Below are positions 23,512 through 35,457 of a stretch of 64,000 bases of DNA, in pieces (position 1 is the first letter of the stretch; every line of letters begins with the position of its first letter). The stretch is from Tetragonia tetragonoides (lineage: Eukaryota; Streptophyta; Magnoliopsida; Caryophyllales; Aizoaceae): positions 8,900,001 through 8,964,000 of the forward strand of contig CM076147.1 in the NCBI GenBank assembly GCA_038025085.1, given 5' to 3'. The notes under the pieces are model-generated. The model was given only the letters and a program-made list of their open reading frames with translations. It had not been told where the DNA came from and made no database searches. The position numbers and the translations under genes are program-made.

Positions 23512-24461
23512 GTTTGATGGACCGAAAACTTTCGAATTATGTAAAAGAAAATATGAAAAAGTGGTTTGTGGGCTTTGTGAGCCGAAAATCTTTGAATTTT
23601 TATTTAATTCATTCTTGCGTTGCTTAAACATATTAAGGCTTGTTTTTTATTGTGTTTTTTTTTGTTTGTTGTTTACTTGCTTGGAATTGAGTATTATTTG
23701 GGTAATTTTTTAATGAGTAACTTAGATTTCATAAAATTATTTTGTTAAGGAGTAGTTTACTACTCTGTCAGTGAGATGAGATCCTCTCCAATAGAATGAT
23801 ATGGTATTCGATGTGGTAACTCACAAGAACACACAAAAAAGGGAAAAAATTAGAGTTGGGTGTCTTTTGGAATTAGCTGGCATGATGATATTGGTTTATT
23901 GGAGGGGAAATTGGAGGGAAGTACTTGAGAGGATCTTTACTCTCTGTCAAACTATTACTAAATCTAAAATTGCTAGTGTTTAATCTGCTGCACTTAAGGA
24001 TACTTAAAACAAACGTACAGTTTTTCAAGAAGGAAATTTCGATGAAAATAAGTCAAAATTTTATCGACCCGATAATAATAATTTCAAGTTGTCTTTTTTG
24101 TAGTATTGGACTCGGTACTCACGCGGTCAATTTCCTTTACTATTAGCTGAGTTGTTAATGTGTATTAATTCTTAATAAACAAAATTTAGTTAAACTTATT
24201 TTTGGATAAAAATCCTCCCATCAAATCCAACTTCTCTCTCCTCCGGTGGGTGGGGTAAGTAATGGGATTGGGGTGGTATCAGTTAGGGCTCCATAAGAAT
24301 AGGTCCAGACCGATTATTTAGATTGGACCTAATCGAACCTGGTTAGACCTAGACCGAACCTAATGTATTTGGTTAGGCCCATGGTCCAACTTTTATAGAA
24401 TTTCGGTTTAGGTCCGGTTCGGTTTTTTTCCGATTTGGACCTGTTTTGACCGAAAATCTTT

Positions 24462-24553
<92 letters not shown>

Positions 24554-24783
24554 GGCTTTGTGGAGTTTGATGGACCGAAAACTTTCGAATTATGAAAAAG
24601 AAAATATGTAAAAGTGGTTTTGTGGGCTTTGTGAGCCGAAAACCTTTGAATTTTTGTTTTTTTTTTAATTTATTCTTGCGTTGCTTAAACATATTAAGGC
24701 TTGTTTGGACTTTTATTGTGTTTTTTTTGTGTTGTTTACTTGCTTGGAATTGAGTATTATTTGGGCAATTTTTTAATGAGTAA
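22698..24783. repeat. Two-copy tandem duplication, about 1 kb units
   Basis: Unit 1 (22698-23720) and unit 2 (23721-24783) match over their length, from CAGATTTCATAAAATTATTTTG-like starts to TTTTTTAATGAGTAA at the end. Differences include about 90 bp missing near the start of unit 2, about 55 bp missing from unit 1 near 23006, and a TA run much longer in unit 2. Each unit contains the start of the same hAT element, which continues only after unit 2. Confidence 0.85.
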
Positions 24784-24984
24784 TAATAAAAATCGTATTG
24801 GAGTTCAAAACAATTCAGGTCTATTAAGTCCATTCAGGTTCGGTCTAGGATTTCCAGGTTCGGTTAGGGCTAAGATCTATTGTATTTAGGTTAGGTTATC
24901 GGTCCACCAATTAACTAGATTCAGGTTCAGTCCAATTCAGATTCGATTTGGTTAGGTTAGATTCTGGACCTATGTACATCCCTA
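24284..24984. mobile_element. Non-autonomous hAT-type element, 701 bp
   Basis: It starts TAGGGCTCCATAAGAATAGG and ends CCTATGTACATCCCTA, short inverted ends beginning TAGGG. It is flanked by the 8-bp duplication GTATCAGT (24276-24283 and 24985-24992). The interior repeats GGTCCGGTTCGG and TTAGACCTAGACCGAACC motifs and includes a long TA microsatellite. A truncated copy lies in unit 1 of the tandem duplication (from about 23297). Confidence 0.85.
24465..24549. repeat. (TA)n microsatellite
   Basis: About 42 TA units inside the hAT element. The homologous run in the first duplication unit (about 23479-23508) has only about 15 units. Confidence 0.95.
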
Positions 24985-24992
24985 GTATCAGT

Positions 24993-25780
24993 GGTATGTA
25001 TCTATGTGATATCAATTTTCCATGTGATATGGGATTTCTGTTTGGTGGTGGTTGTGGTGGAAGGAGGAGGTGGGTGGGTTGATGGAAGGTAGAGAATGGC
25101 GAGTCGTAAATGTTTTTTTTTCTTTTTCCTTTGTAAATATCTGGGTAAACGTTAGTACTTTGTAGGAGGAAAAACTTGTAAATTAAAGAAGTAGATAGGG
25201 TCCTAGCTAAATTAGCGCTAATAGAGTAGCAGAGTCAGACGGCGTGATCAGAATATTATGAACTCGCATTAAATTAGCGATTATCTTATCCGATGGATTT
25301 CAGCGACCAGAAACAAAATTTTATATAGTTTTGTTATAATATTGTGATTATCTTATCTGATGGATAAGATTCTCTTCGATACATTATTTTTATTTGAATT
25401 AGATGTTACAAAAAAATACTAGAACAGACAATGGAGGGAGTAAAAAAAATACCTCGAGAATCTATAAAATCATTATTGATGCCAGAGAACACAAAGCTGA
25501 ATGTCATAACTTTTGGGATTGTCTGGGCAATTGGAGTAATAGAATGCTCCATTGCCTCAATGGTGAAGCGGTCAACCACCTTTCCATTTGAAGCTTTTGA
25601 TTCACGAAACAGGCATTACAACAAGGGGAATACAACAATGAGCTGAGACCATCTTCCAGAGTAACACTAGTTATCTTATATATATAAGAATTTTCATATC
25701 CCTACTATATCTTATTTTCTAACTTATGAAAGAAAATAAAGAGAAAAAAACAAACTCACACCATGAGAAACACTCTTATC
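24993..25780. other. Intergenic; includes 3' side of the SDR gene
   Basis: The 3'UTR of the minus-strand dehydrogenase should occupy the last few hundred bases. Nothing else is recognised. Confidence 0.4.
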
Positions 25781-28700
25781 TTATCTAAATTCGGTCCGTG
25801 CCCTTTTCAACAGGAACTGCAATGAGAACATCCCAAGAGCAAAAGTCTGCCAAAACCAACCTCTTGCATTTGCAGGGTCCACCTTTTTTGCTAAATGCCA
25901 TGCATATATGCCCTCCCCAACATGTGCAAATGCAGCTAAAAAGGAAGCTATCCAAACACCTCGCATTGATCGGAAAAGGAACAGCGCAAGAGCTCTGATG
26001 AGTGACAGGGGACCATAATCTGGCAAAAAGGGGACGCTAAACAGAGTACCCATTCCGATCACAACGAAAAGCCATGCAAATATTGTAGGCCCATCTAGAC
26101 TTCTCCTCTTCCGATCTTGCCAATATGAGATTGTGGCTGCCATGCCTTCCCGTGGACTCACCAAAGGAACATAGCCCAACTCCTCCTTGGCTTTTAGGGG
26201 AGAGAAGTAATGTGTAACACCAACCTATCATCGCATAAGCTCTCCAATTCAACAATTGCTTCCGATTCAAAAACTCACGAAGCCCACAGATATTGCCGTG
26301 CAAAATGCGTAAAAGAAGAACAAAAACCAGAAAACAAAAAACGGAAATGATATAAATTTCAAACACGCAAATGGAACTGACGAAAGAATTCAGTACATGA
26401 TTTTGATGATTCCTACAGTACTTTCTTCAGCACACTTTACAGTCCTATTTAATGTAAGACATGCGACTAATACTGCATAGACCAATGCTATAATCGCAAT
26501 GGCTAATTAACCCTCAAAGAGTCCCAGGTTTTTGACATTTAGTATTCAGGAAATATTCAGTTCGACAAGAACCTTAAAGGAAAACAGGAGGTTAAGAGTA
26601 CGGAAAATACCTTGTATACTTCAGCAGGAAGAATCAGTGGTTGAGGAAGCCACGACTTGTTTAACCATGGGTATAAAAGAGTATAGAAAACCGAAAATGT
26701 CTTTCCTAACACAAGGGCAGAGGGCACAGACAAAGAAGTATTTGGCAAGTCATACTCGAGGCTCCTCAACAGAGGACGGATGAACTCGAATGAGTTGACT
26801 GGAGATCCTGTTGAAGGCTAACCCAATAAGTATGCTTGCAGTTCATCAGAATTTCAAGCAGAATGGAAAATCAAGCAGTATTGGAAGAAGTTCATTGCAG
26901 GATAGTTGCTTTTTAGCAGCAGAAAAATCCCTTTTACTTGAGAACCAGAGATTGTCTACCAAAGAATCCCCGAAAAATCAAATTGAAAAAGGATTAGATA
27001 TTACCATCAGAAATAAAGTATGACTGGCCAGCAGCCACTGGGTTCCCCTCTCTCCCTGGAATGTCATCTAAAAGCCCCATGCTTGCCAATAAAAGAGCAT
27101 TTATTAGATTATCCACGTAAACCCAGTCAGATTTGACAGTTGGATCACCAACTTTGAATAGCAGCAGACCTAACTTTGCAAAATTCACTATTCTCGGCAA
27201 ATGCCTATCTTCCTCTGGTCCATAGATAGCAGCAGGACGAATTGCACAGGTGTAAAGATATCCACCATTCTTCTCCCTGCGCAACATAGAGGCATTAGAT
27301 GTCCAATAGCAACTTGGTGACTGTTTATACCAAAGCAAGAAGTTTGAAGAATACCCTCTGAAGGAGGGGCGCCGCTGTGAGGAAATGAAGATTATCCAAT
27401 TGATAAAGTACGCGGATATTTTACCTATGTTTATACATATATTTAGTTGGAGACAAGAAGACGGAAGAGTATACAGGCACTTGATTCTATTTACTTGTTG
27501 ATGTGTAGTAGCATTTGTTCGTGAGGCTAGGTCATGGAAATGAAGAATGCGACCCACTTGGTTATCAAAAACTATCCCAAAGTCTTTGTAAGACAGGAAA
27601 GGCCAGATAGAGTCATGAGACTTATTCCATTCATTCCATTCCACTAATGACAAGCCATTAAGCAGTTGACATAAAAGAAAGAACCAACACTGATGAATTA
27701 CAGTATTAACAGGTCCCGTTCAGTCCTAGCTTCTAGAGCTCTAATCAGCACATAAAACCCCGAAGCTAAGTATGTCCTTTAGAAAGCAGTGGCCAGAAGT
27801 GATGCATGGATTCAGAACATAATGACAATCTTAGATCCTGAGACTATAGCACTATACAATTCCAGAAGAGAAGTATCTCACCTGAAAGGATGGCCATTAT
27901 ACTTCAGGACCAGCTGTTCAGCAATAGATTTACTACGGCCATATGCATCAATGTGGTCATCTAAAGGAAGATAAGGCAGGGTTTCAGTCCCATTCACAAT
28001 CTCCTTTGCCCCAAAAACAACATTATAAGTACTCACATAAACAAGCCTCTTGATCCCAAATTCAACACAAGCATCTAATATGTGGCAGGTCCCGTTGATA
28101 TTAACTTCATCAATGCGGCCAAATTGGAGCATTTCTTTGCCCGACATGCCATACGAAGCTACATGGAAAACACAATCTGCCCCACGTAGAGCCTTCTCGA
28201 CATCCTTTTTCCGAGTAATATCCCCTAAGAGTATGCAAAATGATCATTTTCCAAGGATATTGTCAACAATCAGCAAGTACCATACACAATCAAAGACACA
28301 AAGTGGACACTGACCCACTTCACTTATTACTTAAGGCTAAGAACTGAGTCCTCCTGACATCTTTTTTTTCTTTTCTTTTCTTCCCTTACCCATCTTCATA
28401 ATGAACATAGAATTGAGCAATGCAAATGGCATCTATTTTGTATTTGTCAGAGAAAAATGGGGATGATGATAACTTAAAATCTACCCTTTATATGAAATTT
28501 AAAAGCCAACAAAGAGAACTCAAAATGGGGCAAGTGTAGAAAACATGAACAAAGCAATCATCAGCATAACTTCATAAGCATTTTATTTTTCTTCCCTTCC
28601 CCATCTTCAAAATAGACATAGAATTGAGCAATGCAAATGGGTTTTTTTTTTAATTTATTTGTCAGAGAAAAATGGGGATGATGATAAAATCTCCCCTTTA

Positions 28701-29132
28701 GATGAAATTTAAAACCCAACAAAGATAACTCAAAATGGGGAAAAATGGAAAATTAAGCAAAAGTATCAAATTACTAGAAAACATGAACAAAACAATCATA
28801 AGCATAACTTCATTAAGCATTCACGATCTACAGTAACACATAAGAAAACATAAAATTGGGTTGATTAACAAAATTACATACAAAAAAGTAAATGGCAAAC
28901 CCCAGCTGCATAGATAGATAGAGAGGAAGAGAGAGAAAGTACCAAGAAGGGATTTAACACCAGCAAGAGAGAGTTGATGAGACCATGGAGAAGAAGAACG
29001 GATGTCAAGAGAACGAACCTCACGAGCACCACGACGAAGAAGCTCTTGACATAAGGCGGACCCCACGAAGCCAAGCCCACCAGTCACTACAAAGGTCTTC
29101 CCTTCAATTCCCTCACTCTCGCTCAGATGCAT
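25781..29132 (-). CDS. SDR42E-type 3-beta-hydroxysteroid dehydrogenase-like protein
   Basis: Five exons on the minus strand join in frame: 29132-28943, 28224-27882, 27276-27005, 26807-26611 and 26224-25781, giving 481 residues with GT-AG sites. The N-terminus has the NAD(P)-binding motif TGGLGFVG (residues 17-24). Ser128 (VYVSTYN) and YGRSK (Tyr158, Lys162) form the short-chain dehydrogenase catalytic set. AIRPAAIYGPEEDRHLPRI is typical of the 3-beta-HSD branch. The C-terminal exon adds hydrophobic segments (WLFVVIGMGTLFSVPFL and others), suggesting a membrane anchor, probably at the ER. Substrate is unknown for plant members; a sterol or related 3-beta-hydroxy compound is only inferred from the family. 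An in-frame ATG 22 codons upstream (29198) is the alternative start; 29132 was chosen because it directly precedes the conserved core. Confidence 0.93.
28379..28830. repeat. Tandem duplication in SDR intron 1
   Basis: A unit of about 210 bp occurs twice. Both copies share TAGAATTGAGCAATGCAAAT, AGAAAAATGGGGATGATGAT and GAAAACATGAACAAA. Copies start near 28379 and 28590. The second carries a poly-T expansion and a short extra segment before the last block. Confidence 0.8.
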
Positions 29133-29337
29133 TCTATCTCTCTCCTTTCTGAATTTTGATTGAATACTTTTACTGTGATTTTGTTCAATTTGATTCAAAT
29201 TAGCTCAAGTAAATAGTCCAATTTCAGTTTGATTTCTGTCTTAAATAAGTGGCATCACAGAATCCAGAAATTGTTGATTTGTTTCCTACTCTGCCCCTGT
29301 GTTCATATTTACATTTCATAGGAACATTTCTCATTGA

Positions 29338-29434
<97 letters not shown>
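29338..29434. repeat. (ATT)n microsatellite upstream of the SDR gene
   Basis: About 32 uninterrupted ATT units, 0.2 kb upstream of the dehydrogenase start codon. Confidence 0.95.
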
Positions 29435-30735
29435 TCGCAAAACACAAAAACTTGTTTAAAATTGTCTTATTACAAAATTTTTGTTATTGTTGTTTGGGTT
29501 GGTTTTAAAGGAGGCACAAGGCTGATAGGAATAAACTCTCAACCTCAAAGTTGAAAACGAATACTCTTAAAGTTCTAAATGGTGAAGCACTTCGTATTCC
29601 TTATAAGCGGTTGATTTTTTTTTTTTTTTTTCTCATATGCTAAAACTTAACAACTTAAATGGTTGAATGGTTGACTATCATATGAAAATTGTATTGTATT
29701 TAACATAACGACACAACTCCTCTTTTTTTTTCTTTTTTTTCTTGTTATTGGCTAAGTGGCCAATAGTTGGTGGTTTGGTGGTGCATGGATTATTGTTTGG
29801 TAGCTGCCCAAAGGATTCACTAACGGCGTAGGCCTTTAGGCAAGCCTGTAGCAAGAAAGAAATCACTTAAATTTCTTACCTAACAAGTAAAATTTCCAAT
29901 TATATTTTTTGAATGGTAAAATAAGAATAAGGCTATGTTTGGGTAAGATTATAAATTGTGGATACAGAGCTTTAATTTTTTATGCTTGTGAGAATAGTAT
30001 TTAAATTTTTTTTTAGTGAAACCAAAACTTATAAGCAATTTCAAGGTATTCCCAAATCCCAAGCACACTGTAAGAAAGAAAATAAGTTGCGCCATGTCTA
30101 AAATATCATTCATAATCTACTCTCTATAAGTATTTGATCCAATTCAAACCATGAATGCATTCAAATCTACCTTGTAATCATAAATGAGTGTAGTACAAAT
30201 AATCTTTTTTTCAGAATCTAATCTGATTGAATTGACTACAAAGTCATCTAAATTAATTAACCTAGAATCCAAAACTTTCTCTTATGTATTTTGGGTGAAT
30301 AGTTTAGAACATAATAATGCCCCGTCCTCTCCAACTTGTTCTAAAAAAATAACATGCAGTCTCATATTGCCAAAGAGGTGAAACTTCTTGCCATTTTAAA
30401 AAGAGTAGATTTGTGTAAAATTGTTTCATGATAAAAAGATCGAAAGTAATACCTTTTATTCAAACACTAATATTTTTTTTTGTCTAAAATGTACTAACAT
30501 TTTTCTTTTTGATGACCAACAAGTGTTAAAATTTAAATAACATTTTTTTAGCACAAAAGTAACCATTTGTTTTTTTCAAAATGTAACAATTAAAGTATTT
30601 CACAATGATACCGTATTTTATGATTTTTTTCTTCGTAAAAAAGAAAAAATAAAAAGAAAAAAAGGAACAAATTAGAAATAGGATAAGGGAAAAAATCAAG
30701 CAAGGACTTACAAAAAATAAATTATAGGAGTTGAC
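29435..30735. other. Intergenic, nothing recognised
   Basis: Spacer between the divergent SDR and IDM3-like genes. AT-rich with poly-T runs; no gene or delimited element. Confidence 0.35.
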
Positions 30736-30739
30736 GGGT

Positions 30740-30813
30740 GTGCAAAAGAGCAGAAATAGCTTTGTGTTGTAACACTATTGTGTCTCTCGGGAGAAGACAG
30801 TGTTCTACTACTG
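30740..30813 (+). promoter_or_regulatory. Possible 5'UTR exon of the IDM3-like gene
   Basis: Sequence ending CTACTACTG/GTATGT gives a good splice donor at 30813/30814. It is followed at once by a (CT)n tract (30821-30849). The first acceptor before the IDM3-like start codon is CTGTTTGCAG at 33661-33670, so a leader intron of about 2.9 kb is possible. There is no direct evidence for transcription start. Confidence 0.3.
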
Positions 30814-30820
30814 GTATGTG

Positions 30821-30852
<32 letters not shown>

Positions 30853-31299
30853 AAGAACCCCTTTTGGCTTTCTCCTTAATCTTTGCTATATTGATGCTAT
30901 ATCTATTATACATCTTTGTCATTTAATTGTTGTTCATGAAAGGAATCAAAGTGTCTTAGGTTCGTGTGAATCGTGTCCCGGCCCTATTTTGCAGAGTTTG
31001 AGTGACGCAGATTCGCATTTTGCCTTTTGGGGTAGCTAATCAAATTCAAATTATGGAACTTTTTTGTTTTCGTTATTTAGTTTAGCTTTTATCAAAGAAG
31101 CAAAAAATAAGTGTTTGTTTTGTAGAGTAGTGTATTCTGATTGTGAAATTGGGTATTGAAATCCCATTTTTTTGTAGGTTGAATCTGTGTTGCACACCTG
31201 TCTAAATTGATATGCATGGGTTGATTTGTTTGGAGCATGATTCTGATCCAAATTACTGTACTTCAAATTGGATTTAAACATGTGAGATTAATTATGTGA

Positions 31300-33134
31300 T
31301 GTTGGTAAGGAGCATATATGTTCCCATGAGAAGTAGTCTCAAGTAGACCAAGTTTGTTGAAGTCGAGAACCATGAAAGGGAACTTCTATGGTAGTTAGCG
31401 GGGACATTTAGAAAAGTTCGTCTTTGCACACTAATGGCATATTGGCCAAATTTCGAAGAGAATTAGACCTAAGAACATGTTGTTCCTGGGGCAAATGTTG
31501 ATAACTGATATGTGAAGGTTCAAGGGTCGGCTGGTAATACCTAAAAGTTTTCTTCTTAAGGAAAATGGATTGAACTGGCAATGCTTAGGACACTATTGAT
31601 AGAGCTTGATGAAATTCAGAATTGGATGTTTAGGGTTCTCTAACCTAAAGGCTATAACTCAGGTCAAACAAGTTATGGGGCATGTAGTAAATAGGTTATT
31701 TTTTAGGCTCAAGAAGGTAAGTGACGATTGCAACACTCTGAGGACATATAAGAGCCTTAATCTAAGTTTGAGGAGAATCGAAGTTATGACCCATGTATTC
31801 CCAAACCGAGGGTTGGAATGTAACTCATGCCATACCATGTAATTATTGTGTTTTTTGAAGAGGTTATATGGTTTAAGGTCATAAGAAGGAAACTCACAGT
31901 CATGGTTGCGGCAGTCTAAGATGGACTGCAAGATTCCTAAACCATAGCTGTGCCTGTAGGCTATTAATAGTACAGATCATAGATTGAACTTGCGGAGCGA
32001 TTGCAAGGCATGTTCTTGAAACTATAAATTTTGCCTGTTGTAATGAAGAGCTTCTTTATATCATCTTATTAACTTCTTGATCATGGTTGAGCTAGGCTAC
32101 CCATTCGTTCTACTGCTGATGAATTAACTATAGCCCCTAGTTTTTCCTACAATTATAGGGCGATACCTGCATTATATAACAATAGCTGTTTTATATTAGT
32201 GTATCTTATTATTATATGTAAAACAGTCCTAAACTTTTTTCTACACTTCTTTTGCATGCTAGTTAGCTATGAGATCTTGTTTGAGTTAGATGGAAGTATA
32301 TTTCTATCTTTGCAGATCTTTGCTTTAACTGTAAGTATCCAGTTCTGATTCCCTAAAATGGTGAAAGAATAACTTTGGCTTATACTCACACTACTAGTTT
32401 AGTACATATGTTCTTTGCATACTACCTCTTGCACTTGGACTGCTGTCCAGTTCTCATAATGGGTGCTCAAGTTGAGTAGTTTTCCCCGTCCCAGCATTTC
32501 AAAATCAATATAGAGAGGAAGATAGATTGAGTTAAAATGATGAGAGGTAACAAGGACCACCTAGTAACTTCAATATACCTTATTCTTGAGTTTCAAATGG
32601 TGCCAGTAGATTGTTTTGTCCTGCATCAAACAATAAGCAATGCTTGTTTTTCATAGTTCGTCTTTAAAGTGAGTCTTGAAGCAGTGACAAGGTTTCCCTG
32701 TAGGGATCTCGAAATCACTAGTTGATTTGATGCGGTTCCAAACACCCTCTTGAGCCTCTCGCACTGTGTTACTCTTTTTTCTTGGAGCTTCTCTCTCCAT
32801 GGTATCTGTATGTATGTACTTCAGCATGAGTATGATTTTTATGTCAAAGGAGCATATCTGCACTTTAGAATTTTTTGACACATTTTGTCCAGTAACTTTG
32901 TTGGCGGTTTTTAGAATCCTCATCAATTCAATGCAACCAATACCCAATTGTTTTGATATGAGTGAAAGATGAGCCTAAACTTTTACGGAATTTGTGAAGC
33001 CATTCGTTTGGTCAGAGCTTGCATTGCCTTCAACTACTCTCAAGTCCTAACCTCTGGGGACAGAGAGATGAAAGAGGTTTCCAGGATTTGATATTACGTG
33101 TGCTGCCAAGGGGTTTGCCACGTAACAGTCATGC
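31300..33134. other. Probable leader intron or spacer, nothing recognised
   Basis: No supported coding sequence or delimited element. Short open frames here match no family known to me. Confidence 0.3.
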
Positions 33135-33144
33135 ATGAAATTGC

Positions 33145-33151
<7 letters not shown>

Positions 33152-33239
<88 letters not shown>

Positions 33240-33430
33240 TTTTTGTAAGGTGAGGAGGACCACTCTTGGGCTGGCCCATCTCAGGATAAGGCCCAAAAGC
33301 TAATGGCCAGGCATTTGGGGGGAGGGGGATAAAGGGGAAAGGGGATCCCAAATGCCCCTAATGGGATTTGAACCCTGGTGGTGAAGGAAGAACACCAAGG
33401 TACAAAACACTAGACCAACCTGTGTTGGTT
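33152..33430 (-). mobile_element. tRNA-derived SINE with (TA)n tail
   Basis: It is bordered by the 17-bp duplication ATGAAATTGCTATATAT (33135-33151 and 33431-33447). On the minus strand it has box A-like GGTTGGTCTAGTGTTTTG, box B-like GGGTTCAAATCCC, a GC-rich body with GGGCCAGCCCAAGAGTGG, and a poly-A stretch (33223-33244). Beyond the poly-A, towards the duplication, lies a (TA)n run of about 70 bp (33152-33222). Confidence 0.82.
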
Positions 33431-33728
33431 ATGAAATTGCTATATATATAGTAATATAGCTATTTTATTGTATGAGTTCCTGATCTAATTCTTTCTTATT
33501 CCAATTACTTTAAAGAACTTTGCTTCTGCAAATGTGAAAATTATGTTGTGTTTAATCATCTTGTATACGCAGACTTTTTTTCTAATCCAAGTTCAAAAGC
33601 GTAAATTGTTTATTGATGATCACATCTGTTTCATTTAAGATCTGCTACTTTAATGTTCTTCTGTTTGCAGGATTCATTTAACGGTGAAATTGATTTCTCC
33701 TTGAAGTACCAAAGTCGGCTGGACTGAT

Positions 33729-34488
33729 ATGGCAGAAAATTCTACACCTCATGCCACAACCTCTGTTGTTCTTACGGGAACAGCTAGAGATGGGACAGCG
33801 GGACCTCCTATCGGGCATGTTGACGTTGGAATAAGTGAATCGGCTTACTTGTTCAGGGTTGCACTTCCTGGTGTTAGAAAGGACCATTGTCTGTTTCTTG
33901 TCCTCTCTTGATTATTGCTTATCTATCACTCTTTCCTTTTTGTGTGTGTCTGTGTGTATGTTCTCAAATATTACTCAACATTGCAAGACAGCAAAAATTG
34001 CATCGTTGTTTCTTTAAAGGTTAAGAATATGTGATTCATGAAGCAAGTAGTTTTTGAGAATACATGTTTTGCTCTTGCATGTATTTAAGATTAGCCACAA
34101 TGCTTGTGACATGGCATAGCAAAATGCATACGCATCAAAGCATATTCCCTGACTTTTTTTATTTAATTCTAGCTGTTGGTATTCATATTCAATGCGGTGT
34201 GCAGGTGATCTGAGTTGTGAAATTGAACGTGATGGGAAGGTCCATCTCCAAGGAGTTATTTCAGGTGGGGAACTAGCCAAAAAGAATCCTAAAGTTGTAT
34301 ATCAGATGAGCGTGGCACAGTTGAGTCCACCGGGACCGTTCACCATTTCTTTCAAGCTTCCTGGCCCTGTTGATCCGAGGTTATTCTCACCTACTTTCAG
34401 GTCAGATGGTATCCTGGAGGGTGTTGTGATGAAATACAGGGCACCTGGTGCACCTCCATCTGGTAATCAGTTTGCTTCACTCACATAA
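33729..34488 (+). CDS. IDM3: IDM3-like alpha-crystallin-domain (HSP20-like) protein, short form
   Basis: Two coding exons, 33729-33888 and 34205-34488, give 147 residues. The splice joins GACCATT to GTGATCTG, restoring DHCDLSCEIERDGKV. An in-frame TGA lies at 33702-33704, so the start is fixed. The protein contains GHVDVGISESAYLFRVALPG, a DLSCEIERDGKVHLQGV strand pair, then PGPFTISFKLPGPVDPRLF and SPTFRSDGILEGVVMKY. This is an alpha-crystallin fold of the plant INCREASED DNA METHYLATION 2/3 type rather than a canonical heat-shock protein. In Arabidopsis, IDM3 works with IDM1, IDM2 and MBD7 to promote ROS1-dependent DNA demethylation. Arabidopsis IDM3 is longer at the N-terminus as I recall; here only the crystallin domain is present. 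The PHT1 and XCP2 neighbours support orthology. Confidence 0.85.
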
Positions 34489-35000
34489 ATTGAACTATTG
34501 CTTCCCTCCCCAATTCCGTGATGTGGCTGCTGCTTACACAGAATAATGTTCATGTAAAGGTTCTTGGTAGTGTAGTCGAAATTGGTTCACAGAATGGTTA
34601 CAGTGATGTGAAAAGATTTGCTGACCATGTTAGGGTCTTAGGTTGTGTACTCTTCATCTGAGTATTGAGCTTGTTGTTACAAAGGTATTAGCTAGTCTGT
34701 GACAATTGAATTATAAGCATCGACTTAGGAGTATGTTATAACAGAATTGCTCAATGATGGAATCGATATCTTGTTGAACTGCCTCTCGGCCTGTCCATTT
34801 TCCTCAGTACAAGATCTGACCAGTGGTTCCAGGTTGTTTTAATGGTGCTAAAGGAAAAAGGCTTTTGGGGTTGCCAAAATGAATGCGGCTCACAACATAC
34901 TGATACTAGTAGTAGTTTTAAAAGTAAACCAAATGTAGCCTTGTTGATACATTATTAGTTTCATCAAGTACATCAGATATTAGGGAAAAGGGCAAGCCCA
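34489..35000. other. IDM3-like 3'UTR and spacer
   Basis: Downstream untranslated sequence and spacer; nothing further recognised. Confidence 0.4.
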
Positions 35001-35013
35001 AAAAGAAGTATAT

Positions 35014-35136
35014 ATCAACAGTACGACCTCTAATATTTGTTCAATAGGTCCCAGGTTCGAGTCTTCTCGAATGATCATGAACTTCAAGGACCGTGGGATT
35101 AGTCGGGCACCCATGGTATGTAAAAACAAAAACAAG
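35014..35136 (+). mobile_element. Short SINE with box B
   Basis: It is bordered by AAAGAAGTATAT (35002-35013 and 35137-35148). It has CCCAGGTTCGAGTCTTC (box B) and a 3' part CCGTGGGATTAGTCGGGCAC followed by an A-rich tail. The same family occurs near 52085 and 53385. Confidence 0.75.
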
Positions 35137-35457
35137 AAAGAAGTATATGAAGACCATTGATTAATATTTCCCTAATTTTTAAGGGCCAAAGTATCTGGAC
35201 GTACTTGGACAGAGAGATAGAGAGACAGACAGGGCCACAGGGGAAAGACTTAAGGTTAATTGAGGTTGACACTTGACCGTTGACTTGCTTTGTCACCGTG
35301 TCTCGAGTCCCTACCCTGTCTTGTATATTTGGCCCTCAACAGTTCAGTTCGACTTGACAATGTATCAATCAAAAGGACAATGGAAAGAGAAGTATTTCTG
35401 ACTTGTAAAACCTTTGGTCTAACAAATGATTCACATGAGTAGTTGGAACTTTAATAT

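Noticed and set aside
24465..24833. Open frame ending in Tyr-Ile repeats
   Set aside because: It is the (TA)n microsatellite plus hAT element interior; no protein family fits.
26994..27653. 219-codon frame on the minus strand as a single gene
   Set aside because: The first half is intron sequence read through; only the part from 27276 onward is exon 3 of the SDR gene.
29224..29554. Poly-isoleucine open frames on both strands
   Set aside because: They are translations of the (ATT)n microsatellite.
32651..32947. 98-codon minus-strand frame as a gene
   Set aside because: No recognised motif, no flanking exons, and it sits in the probable leader intron of the IDM3-like gene.
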